From Janthinobacterium tructae (lineage in GTDB: Bacteria; Pseudomonadota; Gammaproteobacteria; Burkholderiales; Burkholderiaceae_D), in assembly GCF_006517255.1 (NCBI RefSeq), contig NZ_CP041185.1:1984001-2048000 (forward strand): 64,000 bases of DNA. The letters are read 5' to 3'. Each line of letters starts with the position of its first letter. The first letter of the stretch is position 1. Positions 25,549 to 35,463 of the stretch are shown piece by piece. The position numbers and the translations under genes are program-made. The notes below the pieces were generated by a model. The model saw nothing but the letters and a program-made list of their open reading frames with translations. It was not told where the DNA came from and did no database searches.

Positions 25549-25896
25549 TCAGGCAGCACGTGCCAGCGGACTGGTCTCTTCGACCATGCTTTTCAGCTTC
25601 TGGCTCGCATGAAAAGTCACGACACGGCGTGCCGTGATGGGAATCTCTTCGCCCGTCTTCGGATTGCGGCCCGGCCGTTGCGGCTTGTCGCGCAACTGAA
25701 AATTGCCGAAACCGGACAGCTTGACAGCCTCGCCACGCTCGAGCGCATTGCGAATCTCGTCGAAAAAGGTCTCGACCATATCCTTCGCTTCGCGCTTGTT
25801 CAGGCCCACTTGCTCGAACAACAGTTCGGCCAGTTCCGCCTTGGTCAAGGTGGGTAAATCTTTTTCCGCTTCCTGGCGCACCTTGGCAACCAGCAT
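25549..25896 (-). CDS. ihfA: integration host factor alpha subunit
   Basis: The core is unmistakable IHF-alpha: [26 protein letters not shown], then [29 protein letters not shown] and [13 protein letters not shown], read in segments. It binds and bends DNA as a heterodimer with IhfB. The ATG at 25896 gives 115 residues but has no good ribosome binding site. The same frame continues upstream with a plausible leader to an ATT codon at 25962, just after GCAGGAAA, which would give 137 residues. A rare ATT start, or a TTG/CTG between, is therefore possible. It overlaps nothing and sits between pheT and the merR-type gene. Confidence 0.9.
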   Translation of the reverse strand: MLVAKVRQEAEKDLPTLTKAELAELLFEQVGLNKREAKDMVETFFDEIRNALERGEAVKLSGFGNFQLRDKPQRPGRNPKTGEEIPITARRVVTFHASQKLKSMVEETSPLARAA

Positions 25897-26065
25897 GGCC
25901 CGATGCAAATCGGCGGCCAGTGCGGATTGCAGTACGGCGGAATCAACGTCGCTGTTATTAATTTTCCTGCCCTGCCTTTTCTGTGCGCCCGAGCCCGCCA
26001 CATGGCAAGCTCGTCTACGGTTGACGACGGAAAGGCCGTCACGCAAGGCGACGGCCAGTCCGGTA

Positions 26066-28492
26066 TTACGAACGCAGTTTTGCGTCGTGGCCCTGCTTGG
26101 CAGCATCGATCAGGACAGCCATCAAGCCATCGACGACATCGTCTTGCAGGGTGTTTTGAGTATCTTGCAAGCTAATCCGGAAAGCAAGGCTTTTTTCATC
26201 CGTTTCCAGCCCTTTTCCACGATATTCATCAAATAAAACAATGGCTTGCACGATACGCGCTGCAGCGCTTGCCTTGGCGGCGGCGTGGAAGCTGTCGAGC
26301 AGATCCTGCACCGCCACTGATTGCTTGACGACCACGGCCAGGTCGCGGCTGGCGCCAGGGAATTTCGAGATTTCCTGGTACACGGGCACGACGCGTTGCG
26401 TCAGGGCAGCGGCATCCACTTCGAACAGCACGGGCGCCAGCGGCAAGTCGTACTTTTGCATCCAGCGCGGGTGCAATTCGCCGATGAAACCGATGACCTT
26501 GCCATCGAGTTCCACGTTGGCCGAACGGCCCGGATGCAGGGCCGGGTGCTCCGCCTTGGTGAAACGCAAGACCAGCGGCGCGAACAGCGCTTCCAGGTCC
26601 GCCTTCACGTCGAAGAAGTCGACCGTGCGGGCTGGCTGGCCCCACTGCTCGTCAGCAACCGCGCCGTAGGCCATGGCCGCCACACGCTTCGGCTGGGCGT
26701 AGCCAGCCACCGACAAGGGGCCGTTCTCCACGCTGTCGTCGCGCTGGTAGATGGCGCCCACTTCGAAGATGCGCACGCGGTTCGTCTTGCGGTTCAGGTT
26801 ATAGCGCACATTGGCGATCAGGCTGCCGATCAGCGAGGAACGCATCACGCTCATCTGGCTGGCGATCGGGTTCTGCAATTTGATCGGATTGGTGTTGCCC
26901 GAGAAATCGCGCTCCCATGCCGTATCGACAAAGCTCATGTTAACCACTTCCTGGAAGCCCAGGTCGGCCAGCTCATGACGTACCGCAAACAGGGAGCGGG
27001 TATTTTCTGGTGCAATCTGCATCACGTTCGCGGCCACGGGCGGCAGGGTCGGGATGTTTTCAAAGCCGTACACGCGCGCCACTTCCTCGATCAGGTCTTC
27101 CTCGATCTCGATGTCGAAACGGTAGCTGGGCGACGTCACGGAAAACACGCCGTCCGCCAGGGTGAATGGCAGGGCCAGACGCGTGAAGATATCGGCGATC
27201 AGCTCGTCGTTGAGCGGCACGCCGATGACCTTTTGCGCGCGCGCCGTGCGCATCGATACTGGCTGGCGCTGCGGCAAGTTCACCACGTGGTCGTCGACGG
27301 GGCCGACGGTCGTTGCCGGCGTACCGCAGATTTCCACGATCAGGGCGGTGATGCGCTCGATGTGCTCGACGGTGGTGGCGAAATCGACGCCGCGCTCGAA
27401 GCGGTGCGCCGCATCGGTCGAGAAATTCAACCGGCGCGCGCGGCCTTGAATGGCGTTCGGCCACCAGAATGCCGCTTCCAGATAGATGCTGTCCGTATCG
27501 TCCGAAACCGAGCTGGCATCGCCGCCCATAATGCCGGCCAGCGATTCGATTTCCTGCTCATCGGCAATGACGCCGAGCCATTCGTCGACGGCGATGGTGT
27601 TGCCATTCAACAGCTTGACGGATTCGCCGGCCTTGCCCCAACGCACGTCGAGGCTGCCGTGGATCTTCGCCAGGTCAAACACGTGGCTGGGACGGCCCAG
27701 TTCCAGCATGACATAGTTGGAAATGTCGACCAGGGCCGACAACGGACGCTGGCCGCTGCGCTCGAGGCGCTGCTTCATCCAGTCCGGCGTGGCGGCACGG
27801 GCGTTCAAACCGCGGATGACGCGGCCCGTGAAACGGCCGCACAGGTCCGGCGCGCTGACTTTGACGGGCAGGATTTCGTCGCTGGACACCGGCACGGTGC
27901 GGAACTGCGGCACATTCAGGGTCACGCCCGTGAGCGCCGACACTTCGCGCGCCACGCCCAGCACGGACAGGCAGTCCGCCTTGTTTGGCGTCAACTTGAT
28001 GGTGAATTTCAAGTCGTTCAAAGCAAAGTAATCGCGGAAATTCTGGCCGATCGGCGCGTCGTCCGGCAATTCCATCAAGCCGGCGTTTTCTTCCGACAAT
28101 TTCAACTCGCGCGCGGAGCACAGCATGCCTTGCGACTCGACGCCGCGCAGCTGGCCCACCTTGATTTCAAACGGCTTGCCATCGGCGCCAGGCGGCAGCA
28201 CGGCGCCCGCCATGGCGCAGACGACTTTCAAGCCCGGGCGCACGTTGGGCGCGCCGCAGACGATGTTGAGCATGGTGCCCGTGCCGACATCGACCTGGCA
28301 CACATTCAGGCGGTCCGCATTCGGATGTTTTTCCATCTCCAGGACCAGGCCTACCACCACGTTCGAGAATGGCGGGGCGACGGGATCGACGTCCTCGACT
28401 TCGAGACCGGACATGGTCAGCAGATGGGCCAGTTCGTCCGAAGTCATCTTCGGATCGACCATGGTACGGAGCCAGTTTTCGGAAAATTGCAT
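26066..28492 (-). CDS. pheT: phenylalanyl-tRNA synthetase beta subunit
   Basis: The 808-residue protein has the full bacterial PheT order: tRNA-binding OB domain (residues about 40-150, [22 protein letters not shown]), B3/B4 editing domain (about 215-385), B5 (about 400-475), a catalytic-like core with [10 protein letters not shown] and [14 protein letters not shown], and the C-terminal anticodon-binding FDX-ACB domain ([14 protein letters not shown]). It pairs with PheS in an alpha2-beta2 enzyme. The start is MQFSENWL. Unusually it is separated from pheS by 193 bases, most of which is a palindromic element. Confidence 0.97.
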   Translation of the reverse strand: MQFSENWLRTMVDPKMTSDELAHLLTMSGLEVEDVDPVAPPFSNVVVGLVLEMEKHPNADRLNVCQVDVGTGTMLNIVCGAPNVRPGLKVVCAMAGAVLPPGADGKPFEIKVGQLRGVESQGMLCSARELKLSEENAGLMELPDDAPIGQNFRDYFALNDLKFTIKLTPNKADCLSVLGVAREVSALTGVTLNVPQFRTVPVSSDEILPVKVSAPDLCGRFTGRVIRGLNARAATPDWMKQRLERSGQRPLSALVDISNYVMLELGRPSHVFDLAKIHGSLDVRWGKAGESVKLLNGNTIAVDEWLGVIADEQEIESLAGIMGGDASSVSDDTDSIYLEAAFWWPNAIQGRARRLNFSTDAAHRFERGVDFATTVEHIERITALIVEICGTPATTVGPVDDHVVNLPQRQPVSMRTARAQKVIGVPLNDELIADIFTRLALPFTLADGVFSVTSPSYRFDIEIEEDLIEEVARVYGFENIPTLPPVAANVMQIAPENTRSLFAVRHELADLGFQEVVNMSFVDTAWERDFSGNTNPIKLQNPIASQMSVMRSSLIGSLIANVRYNLNRKTNRVRIFEVGAIYQRDDSVENGPLSVAGYAQPKRVAAMAYGAVADEQWGQPARTVDFFDVKADLEALFAPLVLRFTKAEHPALHPGRSANVELDGKVIGFIGELHPRWMQKYDLPLAPVLFEVDAAALTQRVVPVYQEISKFPGASRDLAVVVKQSVAVQDLLDSFHAAAKASAAARIVQAIVLFDEYRGKGLETDEKSLAFRISLQDTQNTLQDDVVDGLMAVLIDAAKQGHDAKLRS

Positions 28493-28590
28493 AATCAAGC
28501 CTTCAAAGGGTAAAAGCGCGAGCACGCCGCAGCAAGCTCCAGCGCCGTTTGGTGGCGCAACCGGGTATAAAAATAAACCGTTTGCAGTAT

Positions 28591-28679
28591 CGAATAAAAT
28601 GGTCAGGGCTAGGCGCCTTGCCGAAGGCAGTACGAATGTACGGCGAGGCAAGGCAACAACGCCATGAACTTTTTATTCG
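28591..28679. repeat. 89-base palindromic element between pheS and pheT
   Basis: The outer ends are a perfect nine-base inverted repeat (CGAATAAAA and TTTTATTCG). Inside, GCCTTGCC at 28615 pairs with GGCAAGGC at 28647, and the centre is GTAC-GAAT-GTAC. The nested symmetry suggests a REP/MITE-type mobile palindrome inserted in the pheS-pheT intercistronic gap, or a transcribed long hairpin. Confidence 0.6.
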
Positions 28680-28685
28680 TTACTG

Positions 28686-29702
28686 CTAGTTGAATTGCTT
28701 CAAGAAACGCAAGTCGCCTTCATAAAACAGACGCAGGTCGTTGATGCCATAGCGCAGCATCGTCAAGCGTTCCAGGCCGGAGCCGAAAGCAAAACCGATG
28801 AATTTCTCGGGATCGAGGCCGAAGTTCTTCACAACGGTCGGATGCACCTGGCCGGCGCCCGACACTTCCAGCCAGCGGCCCTTCAGAGGGCCCGAGCCAA
28901 AGGCGATGTCGATCTCGGCCGACGGTTCCGTAAACGGGAAGTACGACGGGCGGAAGCGCACTTGCAAATCGTCCGTCTCGAAGAAGGCCTTGACGAAATT
29001 CAGGTACACGCCCTTCAGGTCGGCAAAGCTGATGTCTTCGGCAATCCACAGGCCTTCGACCTGGTGAAACATCGGCGAATGGGTGGCATCGCTGTCGACG
29101 CGGTAGGTGCGGCCCGGCGCGATGACCTTGATCGGCGGCGTATGCGTGCGCGCATAGCGCACCTGCATCGGGCTGGTGTGCGTGCGCAGCAGCAAGGGCT
29201 TGCCATCGGTGTCGTTGCCATCGATGTAGAACGTGTCTTGCATGGAACGGGCTGGATGGTTTTCCGGGCTGTTCAGCGCCGTGAAGTTGGTCCAGTCGTT
29301 CTCGATTTCGGGGCCGTCGGCCACGTCGAAGCCGATCGAGCGGAAGATTTCCTCGACCCGCTCCCACGTGCGCATCACGGGATGGATGCCGCCGGGCATG
29401 CGGCCACGGCCTGGCAGGGTCACGTCGATCGCTTCGGCGTTCAGACGGCCTTGCATCTGGGCATCGGCCAGTGCATCACGGCGCGCCGTCAGCGCGTCCT
29501 CGATCTGCACTTTAACGGCATTGATCAGGGCGCCCTGCGCCTTGCGCGCGTCCGGGTCCAGCTTGCCCAGGCCCTTCATCATTTCGGTAATCTGGCCAGT
29601 CTTGCCCAGGTAGCGGGCTTTGGCGTTTTCAAGTGCGGCAGCGTCTGCGGCGGCGATAAAGTCAGCCTGGGCCGAGACGACGAGTTCTTCTAGGGAGTTC
29701 AT
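28686..29702 (-). CDS. pheS: phenylalanyl-tRNA synthetase alpha subunit
   Basis: The 338-residue catalytic subunit shows an N-terminal coiled coil for tRNA binding (about 1-85). The class II synthetase core follows with motif 2 region [10 protein letters not shown] and [21 protein letters not shown], and motif 3 [30 protein letters not shown] is the usual linker. The start MNSLEELVV has AGGAAATGCCGC in front. An in-frame upstream extension to 29762 is not needed and would cover the attenuator-like hairpin. It charges tRNA-Phe together with PheT. Confidence 0.97.
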   Translation of the reverse strand: MNSLEELVVSAQADFIAAADAAALENAKARYLGKTGQITEMMKGLGKLDPDARKAQGALINAVKVQIEDALTARRDALADAQMQGRLNAEAIDVTLPGRGRMPGGIHPVMRTWERVEEIFRSIGFDVADGPEIENDWTNFTALNSPENHPARSMQDTFYIDGNDTDGKPLLLRTHTSPMQVRYARTHTPPIKVIAPGRTYRVDSDATHSPMFHQVEGLWIAEDISFADLKGVYLNFVKAFFETDDLQVRFRPSYFPFTEPSAEIDIAFGSGPLKGRWLEVSGAGQVHPTVVKNFGLDPEKFIGFAFGSGLERLTMLRYGINDLRLFYEGDLRFLKQFN

Positions 29703-29758
29703 GCGGCATTTCCTGTTTTGGACATCAATTCTGGACTCGGTTATCAAAAGTCCAACAA

Positions 29759-29802
29759 TCAAAAACGGAAACGGGGCATAAGGTGTTAAAACCCCTGCCC
29801 CG
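29759..29802 (-). terminator. attenuator-like terminator hairpin ahead of pheS
   Basis: On the minus strand CGGGGCA pairs with TGCCCCG (seven bases; loop 17 bases containing GGTTTTAACACC, itself able to pair). It is followed directly by TTTCCGTTTTT. It sits between rplT and pheS, where E. coli uses phenylalanine attenuation. A six-codon frame MPRFRF with two Phe codons (29779 down to 29759) overlaps it, but its translation is doubtful. Confidence 0.55.
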
Positions 29803-29849
29803 CTCTTTATGACGTCACCCTACGGATGACGTTCTGCAATGACCGATGC

Positions 29850-30209
29850 TTACGCAGCGATTTTTGCTTTAACTGCGTTGACAATCGCAGCGAATGCTGG
29901 CTTGTCCATCACAGCCATATCGGCCAGGACTTTACGGTCCAGTTCGATATTTGCTTTTTTCAAGCCGTTCATGAATACGCTGTACGTTACGCCATGCTCA
30001 CGGGAAGCGGCGTTGATACGGGCGATCCACAGGCGGCGGAAAACGCGTTTCTTGTTGCGGCGATCGCGGTAAGCGTATTGGCCAGCGCGCATAACTGCTT
30101 GCTTGGCAACACGATATACACGGCTGCGGCGACCACGGTAGCCTTTAGCTTGTACAAGAATCTTTTTATGACGGGCACGAGCTGTAACCCCACGTTTTAC
30201 TCTAGGCAT
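29850..30209 (-). CDS. rplT: 50S ribosomal protein L20
   Basis: The 119-residue protein is a standard L20: [22 protein letters not shown] at the start (read in parts), [25 protein letters not shown] in the middle and [17 protein letters not shown] toward the end. It binds 23S rRNA early in large-subunit assembly and, in other bacteria, represses its own operon. It follows rpmI by 26 bases in the infC-rpmI-rplT ribosomal operon. Confidence 0.98.
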   Translation of the reverse strand: MPRVKRGVTARARHKKILVQAKGYRGRRSRVYRVAKQAVMRAGQYAYRDRRNKKRVFRRLWIARINAASREHGVTYSVFMNGLKKANIELDRKVLADMAVMDKPAFAAIVNAVKAKIAA

Positions 30210-30235
30210 AGTAACTCCTTATATTGAGTGTGAGA

Positions 30236-30433
30236 TTAAGCAGTCGGCATCATGCGGTAGACGGATTTCACGTCAGACGCAGCGACATTGGTGGTACCGC
30301 GCAGAGCGCGTTTCAGCTTGGTGGTTTTCTTGGTCAAGATGTGGCGTTTGAACGCATGACCACATTTAACAGTACCACCCGGGCGCACGCGAAAACGTTT
30401 TTTCGCAGAGCTTTTGGTCTTCATTTTAGGCAT
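30236..30433 (-). CDS. rpmI: 50S ribosomal protein L35
   Basis: The 65-residue basic protein begins [16 protein letters not shown] and contains [17 protein letters not shown], the L35 signatures. The start at 30433 was chosen over an in-frame upstream ATG because it matches the invariant MPKMKT N-terminus. The 227-base gap to infC may hold the regulatory leader used for L20 autogenous control. Confidence 0.97.
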   Translation of the reverse strand: MPKMKTKSSAKKRFRVRPGGTVKCGHAFKRHILTKKTTKLKRALRGTTNVAASDVKSVYRMMPTA

Positions 30434-30660
30434 AGCAATCTGTCCTCTTACGGACAGCTCCATTTATAACAGGATTGCAGGTGGCAACACGACGCTGCGC
30501 TTAGATGCCTGCTTTCACATGCTGTGCAGCGGATGCGAGTCCGCTACAGTTCGCGCGGCCCGGACATTGCTGTCAGGGCCGCGCAAATTCTGCCTGGAAT
30601 CGTGTGTCGCACCAATGCTGGCACAAACCACGTCGACTCACAGTAAAACGCTATTGTAGC

Positions 30661-31182
30661 TTACTTCTTCTTCTTAGGCGAAAGAACCATGATCATTTGG
30701 CGGCCTTCCATCTTCGGGAACTGCTCGACCTGGCCATACGGCTCCAGATCGGCTTTCAGACGTTCCAGCATGCGGAAGCCAATATCCTGATGCGCCATCT
30801 CACGACCGCGGAAACGCAGCGTGATTTTGGTTTTATCACCTTCATCGAGGAACTTGATGAGATTACGCAACTTGATATTGTAGTCACCATCATCAGTCCC
30901 CGGACGGAATTTGACTTCCTTCACGAGGATGATCTTTTGCTTCAATTTGGCTTCGTGAGCTTTCTTCTGCTCCGAATACTTAAATTTGCCGTAGTCCATC
31001 AAACGGCACACCGGTGGCTGCGCGGTAGGCGCAATTTCCACCAGGTCGACGTTTGCCTCTTCCGCCAGGCGGAAGGCTTCAGCCAAACTTACGATACCGA
31101 GTGGCTCGTTATCGACCCCGCTTAAACGCATTTCAGGGGCAGTGATTTCGCCATTGATGCGATGTGACTTGTCAGTAGCTAT
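30661..31182 (-). CDS. infC: translation initiation factor IF-3, with AUA start codon
   Basis: The 173-residue factor is identified by [27 protein letters not shown] segments, [19 protein letters not shown] and [11 protein letters not shown]. The conserved N-terminus ([19 protein letters not shown]) lies upstream of the first ATG. Following it back gives an ATA codon at 31182 with AAGGA seven bases before it. No ATG, GTG or TTG is available in that position. infC in E. coli starts at the rare AUU and IF-3 uses this for self-repression; an AUA start would serve the same purpose here. It follows thrS by 51 bases. Confidence 0.93.
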   Translation of the reverse strand: MATDKSHRINGEITAPEMRLSGVDNEPLGIVSLAEAFRLAEEANVDLVEIAPTAQPPVCRLMDYGKFKYSEQKKAHEAKLKQKIILVKEVKFRPGTDDGDYNIKLRNLIKFLDEGDKTKITLRFRGREMAHQDIGFRMLERLKADLEPYGQVEQFPKMEGRQMIMVLSPKKKK

Positions 31183-31233
31183 TGTAGTTTCCTTTAAAAA
31201 TCTTGTAAGACGGTCGTGCAGCGAGTTTCCTCG

Positions 31234-33141
31234 TCAGGCCTTGGTGTCGACTTCATGTTTGAGTCGCTCAATCAGGGCATCGACGGACATGACACCCAGA
31301 TCGATATTGCCCCGCGCCCGCACGGCCACTGTATTTGCATCCCGCTCTTTGTCGCCAATTACTAAGATGTAAGGCAATTTTTGTACGGAATGTTCACGTA
31401 TTTTATAGGTAATCTTCTCGTTACGCAAATCAGCCTGTACGCGCAGCCCCGCTTTGCGCAGTTTTGTTGTAACTTCCTGTACATAGTCGGCTTGAGCGTC
31501 GGAAATATTCAACACGGACACTTGCACTGGCGACAACCACAACGGCATGGCACCCGCATAGTGTTCGATCAGGATGCCGATGAAACGTTCCAGCGAACCG
31601 ACGATCGCGCGGTGCAACATGATCGGCACCTGACGCGTGTTATCCACGGCCACGTATTCGGCACCCAGACGGCCCGGCATCGACGGGTCGATCTGCACGG
31701 TGCCCACTTGCCATGCGCGGCCCAGACTGTCTTTCAGGTGGTACTCGATCTTCGGACCGTAGAACGCACCCTCGCCCGGCAATTCCGTCCATTCCACGCC
31801 GCAGGCGCGCAAGGCCGAACGCAGGGATTCTTCGGCAAAATCCCACGACTCTTCCGTACCGATGCGGTTATCGGGGCGCAAGGCCAGCTTCACATCGATA
31901 TTCGTGAAGCCGAAGGCCGTGTACACATCCATCGCCTGCTGGTGGAACGCCGTCACTTCGCCGGCGATCTGCTCTTCCAGGCAGAAGATGTGGCCGTCGT
32001 CCTGCGTGAAGCCGCGCACGCGCATCATGCCGTGCAAGGCGCCCGACGGCTCGTTGCGGTGGCATTGGCCGAATTCGCCGTAGCGCAATGGCAGGTCGCG
32101 GTAGCTGCGCATGCCATTGTTGAAAATCTGGATGTGGCCAGGGCAATTCATCGGCTTGAGCGCATACGCGCGATTTTCCGATTCCGTGATGAACATGTTT
32201 TCACGGTAATTATCCCAGTGACCGGTTTTTTCCCACAGGCCACGGTCGAGAATTTGCGGCGCCTTGACTTCCTGGTAGCCGTTGACCTGGTACACATTGC
32301 GCATGTATTGCTCGACTTGCTGCCAGATCGACCAGCCTTTCGGGTGCCAGAAGATCAGACCCGGCGCTTCTTCCTGGAAATGGAAGAAGTCGAGCTGCTT
32401 GCCCAGCTTGCGGTGATCGCGCTTTTCCGCCTCTTCCAGGTTGTGCAGATACAGTTCCTGATCTTCCTTCTTGGCCCAGGCCGTGCCATAGATACGCTGC
32501 AGCATCTCGTTTTTCGAGTCGCCGCGCCAGTAGGCGCCGGCTAGCTTCATCAGCTTGAAGACTTTCAGCTTGCCCGTCGATGGCACGTGGGGGCCGCGGC
32601 ACAAGTCCGTGAACTTGCCTTCGGAATACAGCGACACTTCCTGGTCAGCCGGAATCGAACCGATCAGCTCTGCCTTGTAGGCTTCACCGATACCCTTGAA
32701 GTACTCGATGGCTTCGTCGCGCGCGACAACCTTGCGCGTGACTTGCTCATCCTTCTTGGCCAGTTCCGCCATTTTCTTTTCAATCGCCACCAGATCTTCC
32801 GGCGTAAACGGGCGCTTGTAGGCGAAGTCGTAGTAAAAACCGTTGTCGATCACGGGACCGATGGTCACTTGTGCATCCGGGAACAATTCCTTGACGGCAT
32901 ACGCCAGCAAGTGGGCCGTCGAGTGGCGGATCACTTCCAGACCATCGGCATCCTTGTCCGTGACAATCGCCAGTTCCGCGTCTTGCTCGATCAGGTAGGA
33001 AGTATCGACCAGCTTGCCGTCGACCTTGCCGGCCAGGGCAGCCTTGGCCAGGCCGGTACCAATATTGGCCGCAACCTGGGCCACGGTGACCGGGCCGTCA
33101 AATTGACGGGCGGAACCATCGGGAAGTCGGATTGTAAGCAT
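31234..33141 (-). CDS. thrS: threonyl-tRNA synthetase
   Basis: The 635-residue class II synthetase has an N-terminal TGS domain ([13 protein letters not shown]). The editing domain contains [16 protein letters not shown]. The catalytic core has motif 2 [28 protein letters not shown] and motif 3 [20 protein letters not shown]. The C-terminal anticodon-binding domain has [17 protein letters not shown]. The start MLTIRL is supported by GGAG six bases upstream; longer in-frame starts run into the terminator of the tRNA gene. It heads the minus-strand block thrS-infC-rpmI-rplT-pheS-pheT-ihfA-merR. Confidence 0.97.
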   Translation of the reverse strand: MLTIRLPDGSARQFDGPVTVAQVAANIGTGLAKAALAGKVDGKLVDTSYLIEQDAELAIVTDKDADGLEVIRHSTAHLLAYAVKELFPDAQVTIGPVIDNGFYYDFAYKRPFTPEDLVAIEKKMAELAKKDEQVTRKVVARDEAIEYFKGIGEAYKAELIGSIPADQEVSLYSEGKFTDLCRGPHVPSTGKLKVFKLMKLAGAYWRGDSKNEMLQRIYGTAWAKKEDQELYLHNLEEAEKRDHRKLGKQLDFFHFQEEAPGLIFWHPKGWSIWQQVEQYMRNVYQVNGYQEVKAPQILDRGLWEKTGHWDNYRENMFITESENRAYALKPMNCPGHIQIFNNGMRSYRDLPLRYGEFGQCHRNEPSGALHGMMRVRGFTQDDGHIFCLEEQIAGEVTAFHQQAMDVYTAFGFTNIDVKLALRPDNRIGTEESWDFAEESLRSALRACGVEWTELPGEGAFYGPKIEYHLKDSLGRAWQVGTVQIDPSMPGRLGAEYVAVDNTRQVPIMLHRAIVGSLERFIGILIEHYAGAMPLWLSPVQVSVLNISDAQADYVQEVTTKLRKAGLRVQADLRNEKITYKIREHSVQKLPYILVIGDKERDANTVAVRARGNIDLGVMSVDALIERLKHEVDTKA

Positions 33142-33219
33142 ATTGATCTCCATATCGGCGCTGGCGCCAGGTAAAACTGCGATGTGATGGGTAAAATACT
33201 GAAAGGAAAACGCAGACGC

Positions 33220-33246
33220 AAAAAAACGCGGACTAGCCGCGTTTTT
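33220..33246 (-). terminator. terminator between tRNA-Val and thrS
   Basis: ACGCGG and CCGCGT enclose a five-base loop (ACTAG). The stem is flanked by seven A on one side and five T on the other, so on the minus strand it ends with TTTTTTT. It separates tRNA transcription from thrS. Confidence 0.88.
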
Positions 33247-33351
33247 CACTTTCTTGAGACAAAGGAAACCCGTTCGACTAGCGTCACTCCCAAAGCCTGG
33301 TAGTAGTTCGCGGTGTCATAACCGGTTTTACCTTTCTCTCTAACTGCATTC

Positions 33352-33428
33352 TGGTGGGCGGTGAGGAATTCGAATCCCCGACCCCTTGGATGTCGACCAA
33401 GTATTCTAACCAGCTGAACTAACCGCCC
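33352..33428 (-). tRNA. tRNA-Val (anticodon GAC), copy 1
   Basis: A 77-base cloverleaf with CCA encoded. The acceptor stem is GGGCGGT/ACCGCCC with discriminator A. The D arm is GTTC/GAAT, anticodon stem CTTGG/CCAAG with loop TCGACAT, variable loop GGGTC, and T arm GGGGA-TTCGAAT-TCCTC. The central loop triplet is GAC (valine); A73 also fits valine rather than aspartate. Position 33 reads C instead of the near-universal U. Confidence 0.92.
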
Positions 33429-33508
33429 GTAAAACTTTTGTTGATCATTGTATTTCAAATGACCGCTTGCGGCTTGCGCCAGCTTAAAAACTATCTACTG
33501 CCAAATTC

Positions 33509-33585
33509 TGGTGGGCGGTGAGGAATTCGAATCCCCGACCCCTTGGATGTCGACCAAGTATTCTAACCAGCTGAACTAACCGCCC
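33509..33585 (-). tRNA. tRNA-Val (anticodon GAC), copy 2
   Basis: Identical in sequence to the tRNA at 33352-33428, including the encoded CCA, the TCGACAT anticodon loop with C at position 33, and the A discriminator. The two copies are 80 bases apart in the same orientation, apparently one transcription unit ending at the terminator before thrS. Confidence 0.92.
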
Positions 33586-33732
33586 CGAAGACCAGCATTA
33601 TAGAGAGGCTTTCCCAGAATGACAAGGGCTGTTTTACAGGAAACTTAATCTGTTTTTGATCCACTCCCCGGGCGTCAGCCCTCTTTATATAGAGTCGGCA
33701 CGGCACACACGGAATGCCGCTAGAATCGCGGC

Positions 33733-34197
33733 ATGAACTCCACCATATTAGCCTGGCTGAAAACCCTGAGCCGCATCTGCGGTTTTGAAACGGCCGACTC
33801 CTTCCCGCCCGGCCACCCGTATGCGCGCACGCGCTGGGACGCCGCGTATTTCGATATCGCCTCCGACGTGAAGCCCGACGAGATCGAACGGCGCATCTGC
33901 GCGGCCATCGCCAACACGCCGAGCGTCTTCGCCTATATCAGCAATCCCACGCCGCGCATGCAGCGCGCGCTGCTGAACGTGATCCACGACCGGCTGCGGC
34001 GCCAACCCGGCGCGGGCGCCACGGACCTGGTCTTGTTATTGATCAATGCCTACGCCAGCGACCACATCACGGAAGCCGTTCCCGGCCTGCGCACCCTGAT
34101 CTTCAACACGGAACATGAAGACACGAATCTGCGCGTGCATGCGATCCTGGAATTGCTGGTAGGCACGCCACGGGGACTCGATGTGATCGATATGTAA
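33733..34197 (+). CDS. hypothetical protein (154 aa)
   Basis: The protein has no recognised domain. It is soluble-looking, with a Cys-containing N-terminal part (LSRICGFETADSFPPG), a charged middle (SDVKPDEIERRICAAIANTP) and a mostly helical C-terminal half (LLNVIHDRLRRQ, DLVLLLINAYASDHI, LRVHAILELLVG) that resembles HEAT-like helical pairs, a weak impression only. The base composition and third-position GC match its neighbours, which supports coding. It converges on the acyltransferase gene with 15 bases between stops. The ribosome binding site is poor, so the exact start is uncertain. Confidence 0.7.
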   Translation: MNSTILAWLKTLSRICGFETADSFPPGHPYARTRWDAAYFDIASDVKPDEIERRICAAIANTPSVFAYISNPTPRMQRALLNVIHDRLRRQPGAGATDLVLLLINAYASDHITEAVPGLRTLIFNTEHEDTNLRVHAILELLVGTPRGLDVIDM

Positions 34198-34212
34198 TGA
34201 ACGAGATGTCAA

Positions 34213-35325
34213 TCAGGCGTGATTGGCGGGAACATAGCGTGCCCGCAAACGCATGAACGGCGTTTCCACCAATGCATATAAAAGCCAGCCCGTGGCAATG
34301 CTGAGAATAATCATCACGAGGATCGCCGGCAGGCTGTCCGGCCCGTAACCGATATCCTGCAAGAGCGGGCGCAACAGGATGCACAGCTGCTTGTGCAGCA
34401 AATAAATCGCATACGACCACAGCGCCAGGCTGGCCGCGCCCGGCACGCGCAGTTGATAGAGTGCACTGCCAGGACTCAGCGCCGCGATCAGCAGCAAAGC
34501 AAAACTGGCAGCCAGGGCCGGATAGCCGAGCACGGTCACCCAATAACCATAGTGATCGGTGAGAAACACGTAAAACATCAGCGCCGTGCCAGCGATTCCC
34601 GCCAGCAAGGTGCGGTTGCCGTAGGACGTGAGGCGCGTCCAGGCGATGGGATGGTAATTTTTCAGCAGCGCCAGCGCCACGCCCGCCACCAGTTCGTCGA
34701 AGCGGCACCACGAGGCATAGTAAATGTACTTGTAATAGCCGAGCCCGCCGCGCGGCACTTGCACATACTCATTCCACAAATACGCGCGCAGCAGCATGCC
34801 GACGATCAAGCTGGCGGCCACGGCCAGCCAGGCCCACAGCTGCGACCGGCGGCAGGCGGCGATCGCCAGCGCCACGGCCGGCAGCAACACATAGAACTGC
34901 TCTTCCACGCACAAGGACCACGCATGCGAAAACGCCGTGCCCGGCGTCAGGTTGATGTTTTGCGTAAAGGTCAGGAATTTCCACAGGGGCAGCAGCGTAC
35001 TCTCGCCGCGAAACGCGGGCCACAGATAGTACAGCGCCAGCACGGCATAGAAACTGGGCAAGGTGCGCAGGAAGCGCCGCGCATAGAAACGCGGCAGGGA
35101 AAAGCCGTGTTCGCTGCGCAAGGCCGCAAAAATCTGGTTGCCGATCAGATAGCCACTGAGGGCAAAGAACAGGTCCACGCCGACCCAGCCGATTTCCCCC
35201 CAGAAACCAAACGCCCCACCCTCGCTGACGAACAGCACATAATGGTTCATGAAAACGAGCACGATGGCCAGCGCGCGCAAGGTATCGAGGCCATACAGGC
35301 GGGAAGCATGGGAAGTGCTGGACAT
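34213..35325 (-). CDS. acyltransferase-3 family (OafA/YrhL-like) membrane protein
   Basis: The 370-residue integral membrane protein has about ten hydrophobic helices and the acyltransferase-3 signatures: RLYGLDTLRALAIVLVFMNHY at the N-terminus (read in parts, with R/A before the catalytic-type His), GWVGVDLFFALSGYLIG and RFYARRFLRTLPSFYAVLAL, then HAWSLCVEEQFY. Such proteins O-acetylate lipopolysaccharide, exopolysaccharide or peptidoglycan using acetyl donors from the cytoplasm. The ATG at 35325 is preferred over a TTG seven codons upstream. No glycan biosynthesis cluster surrounds it, so the substrate is unknown. Confidence 0.88.
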   Translation of the reverse strand: MSSTSHASRLYGLDTLRALAIVLVFMNHYVLFVSEGGAFGFWGEIGWVGVDLFFALSGYLIGNQIFAALRSEHGFSLPRFYARRFLRTLPSFYAVLALYYLWPAFRGESTLLPLWKFLTFTQNINLTPGTAFSHAWSLCVEEQFYVLLPAVALAIAACRRSQLWAWLAVAASLIVGMLLRAYLWNEYVQVPRGGLGYYKYIYYASWCRFDELVAGVALALLKNYHPIAWTRLTSYGNRTLLAGIAGTALMFYVFLTDHYGYWVTVLGYPALAASFALLLIAALSPGSALYQLRVPGAASLALWSYAIYLLHKQLCILLRPLLQDIGYGPDSLPAILVMIILSIATGWLLYALVETPFMRLRARYVPANHA

Positions 35326-35463
35326 GAAATTGGCAAGAGAAAACAACGGTGGCGCCGATCATGCCATGCCGCACCTTGCCATGGCCAACTTTTTGCAGGC
35401 GTGCACGGCGAATCCCGCTAAAATATGCCGACCCCGCTTTCCCTTCCAGCAACAGCATAGGAT

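Noticed and set aside
26321..28513. A 730-codon plus-strand frame opposite pheT.
   Set aside because: pheT is certain on the other strand; this frame has no family features.
33352..33585. Assignment of the two tRNAs as tRNA-Asp because of their D arm and variable loop.
   Set aside because: The seven-base anticodon loop centres on GAC and the discriminator is A, both valine features. Aspartate would need GTC and G73.
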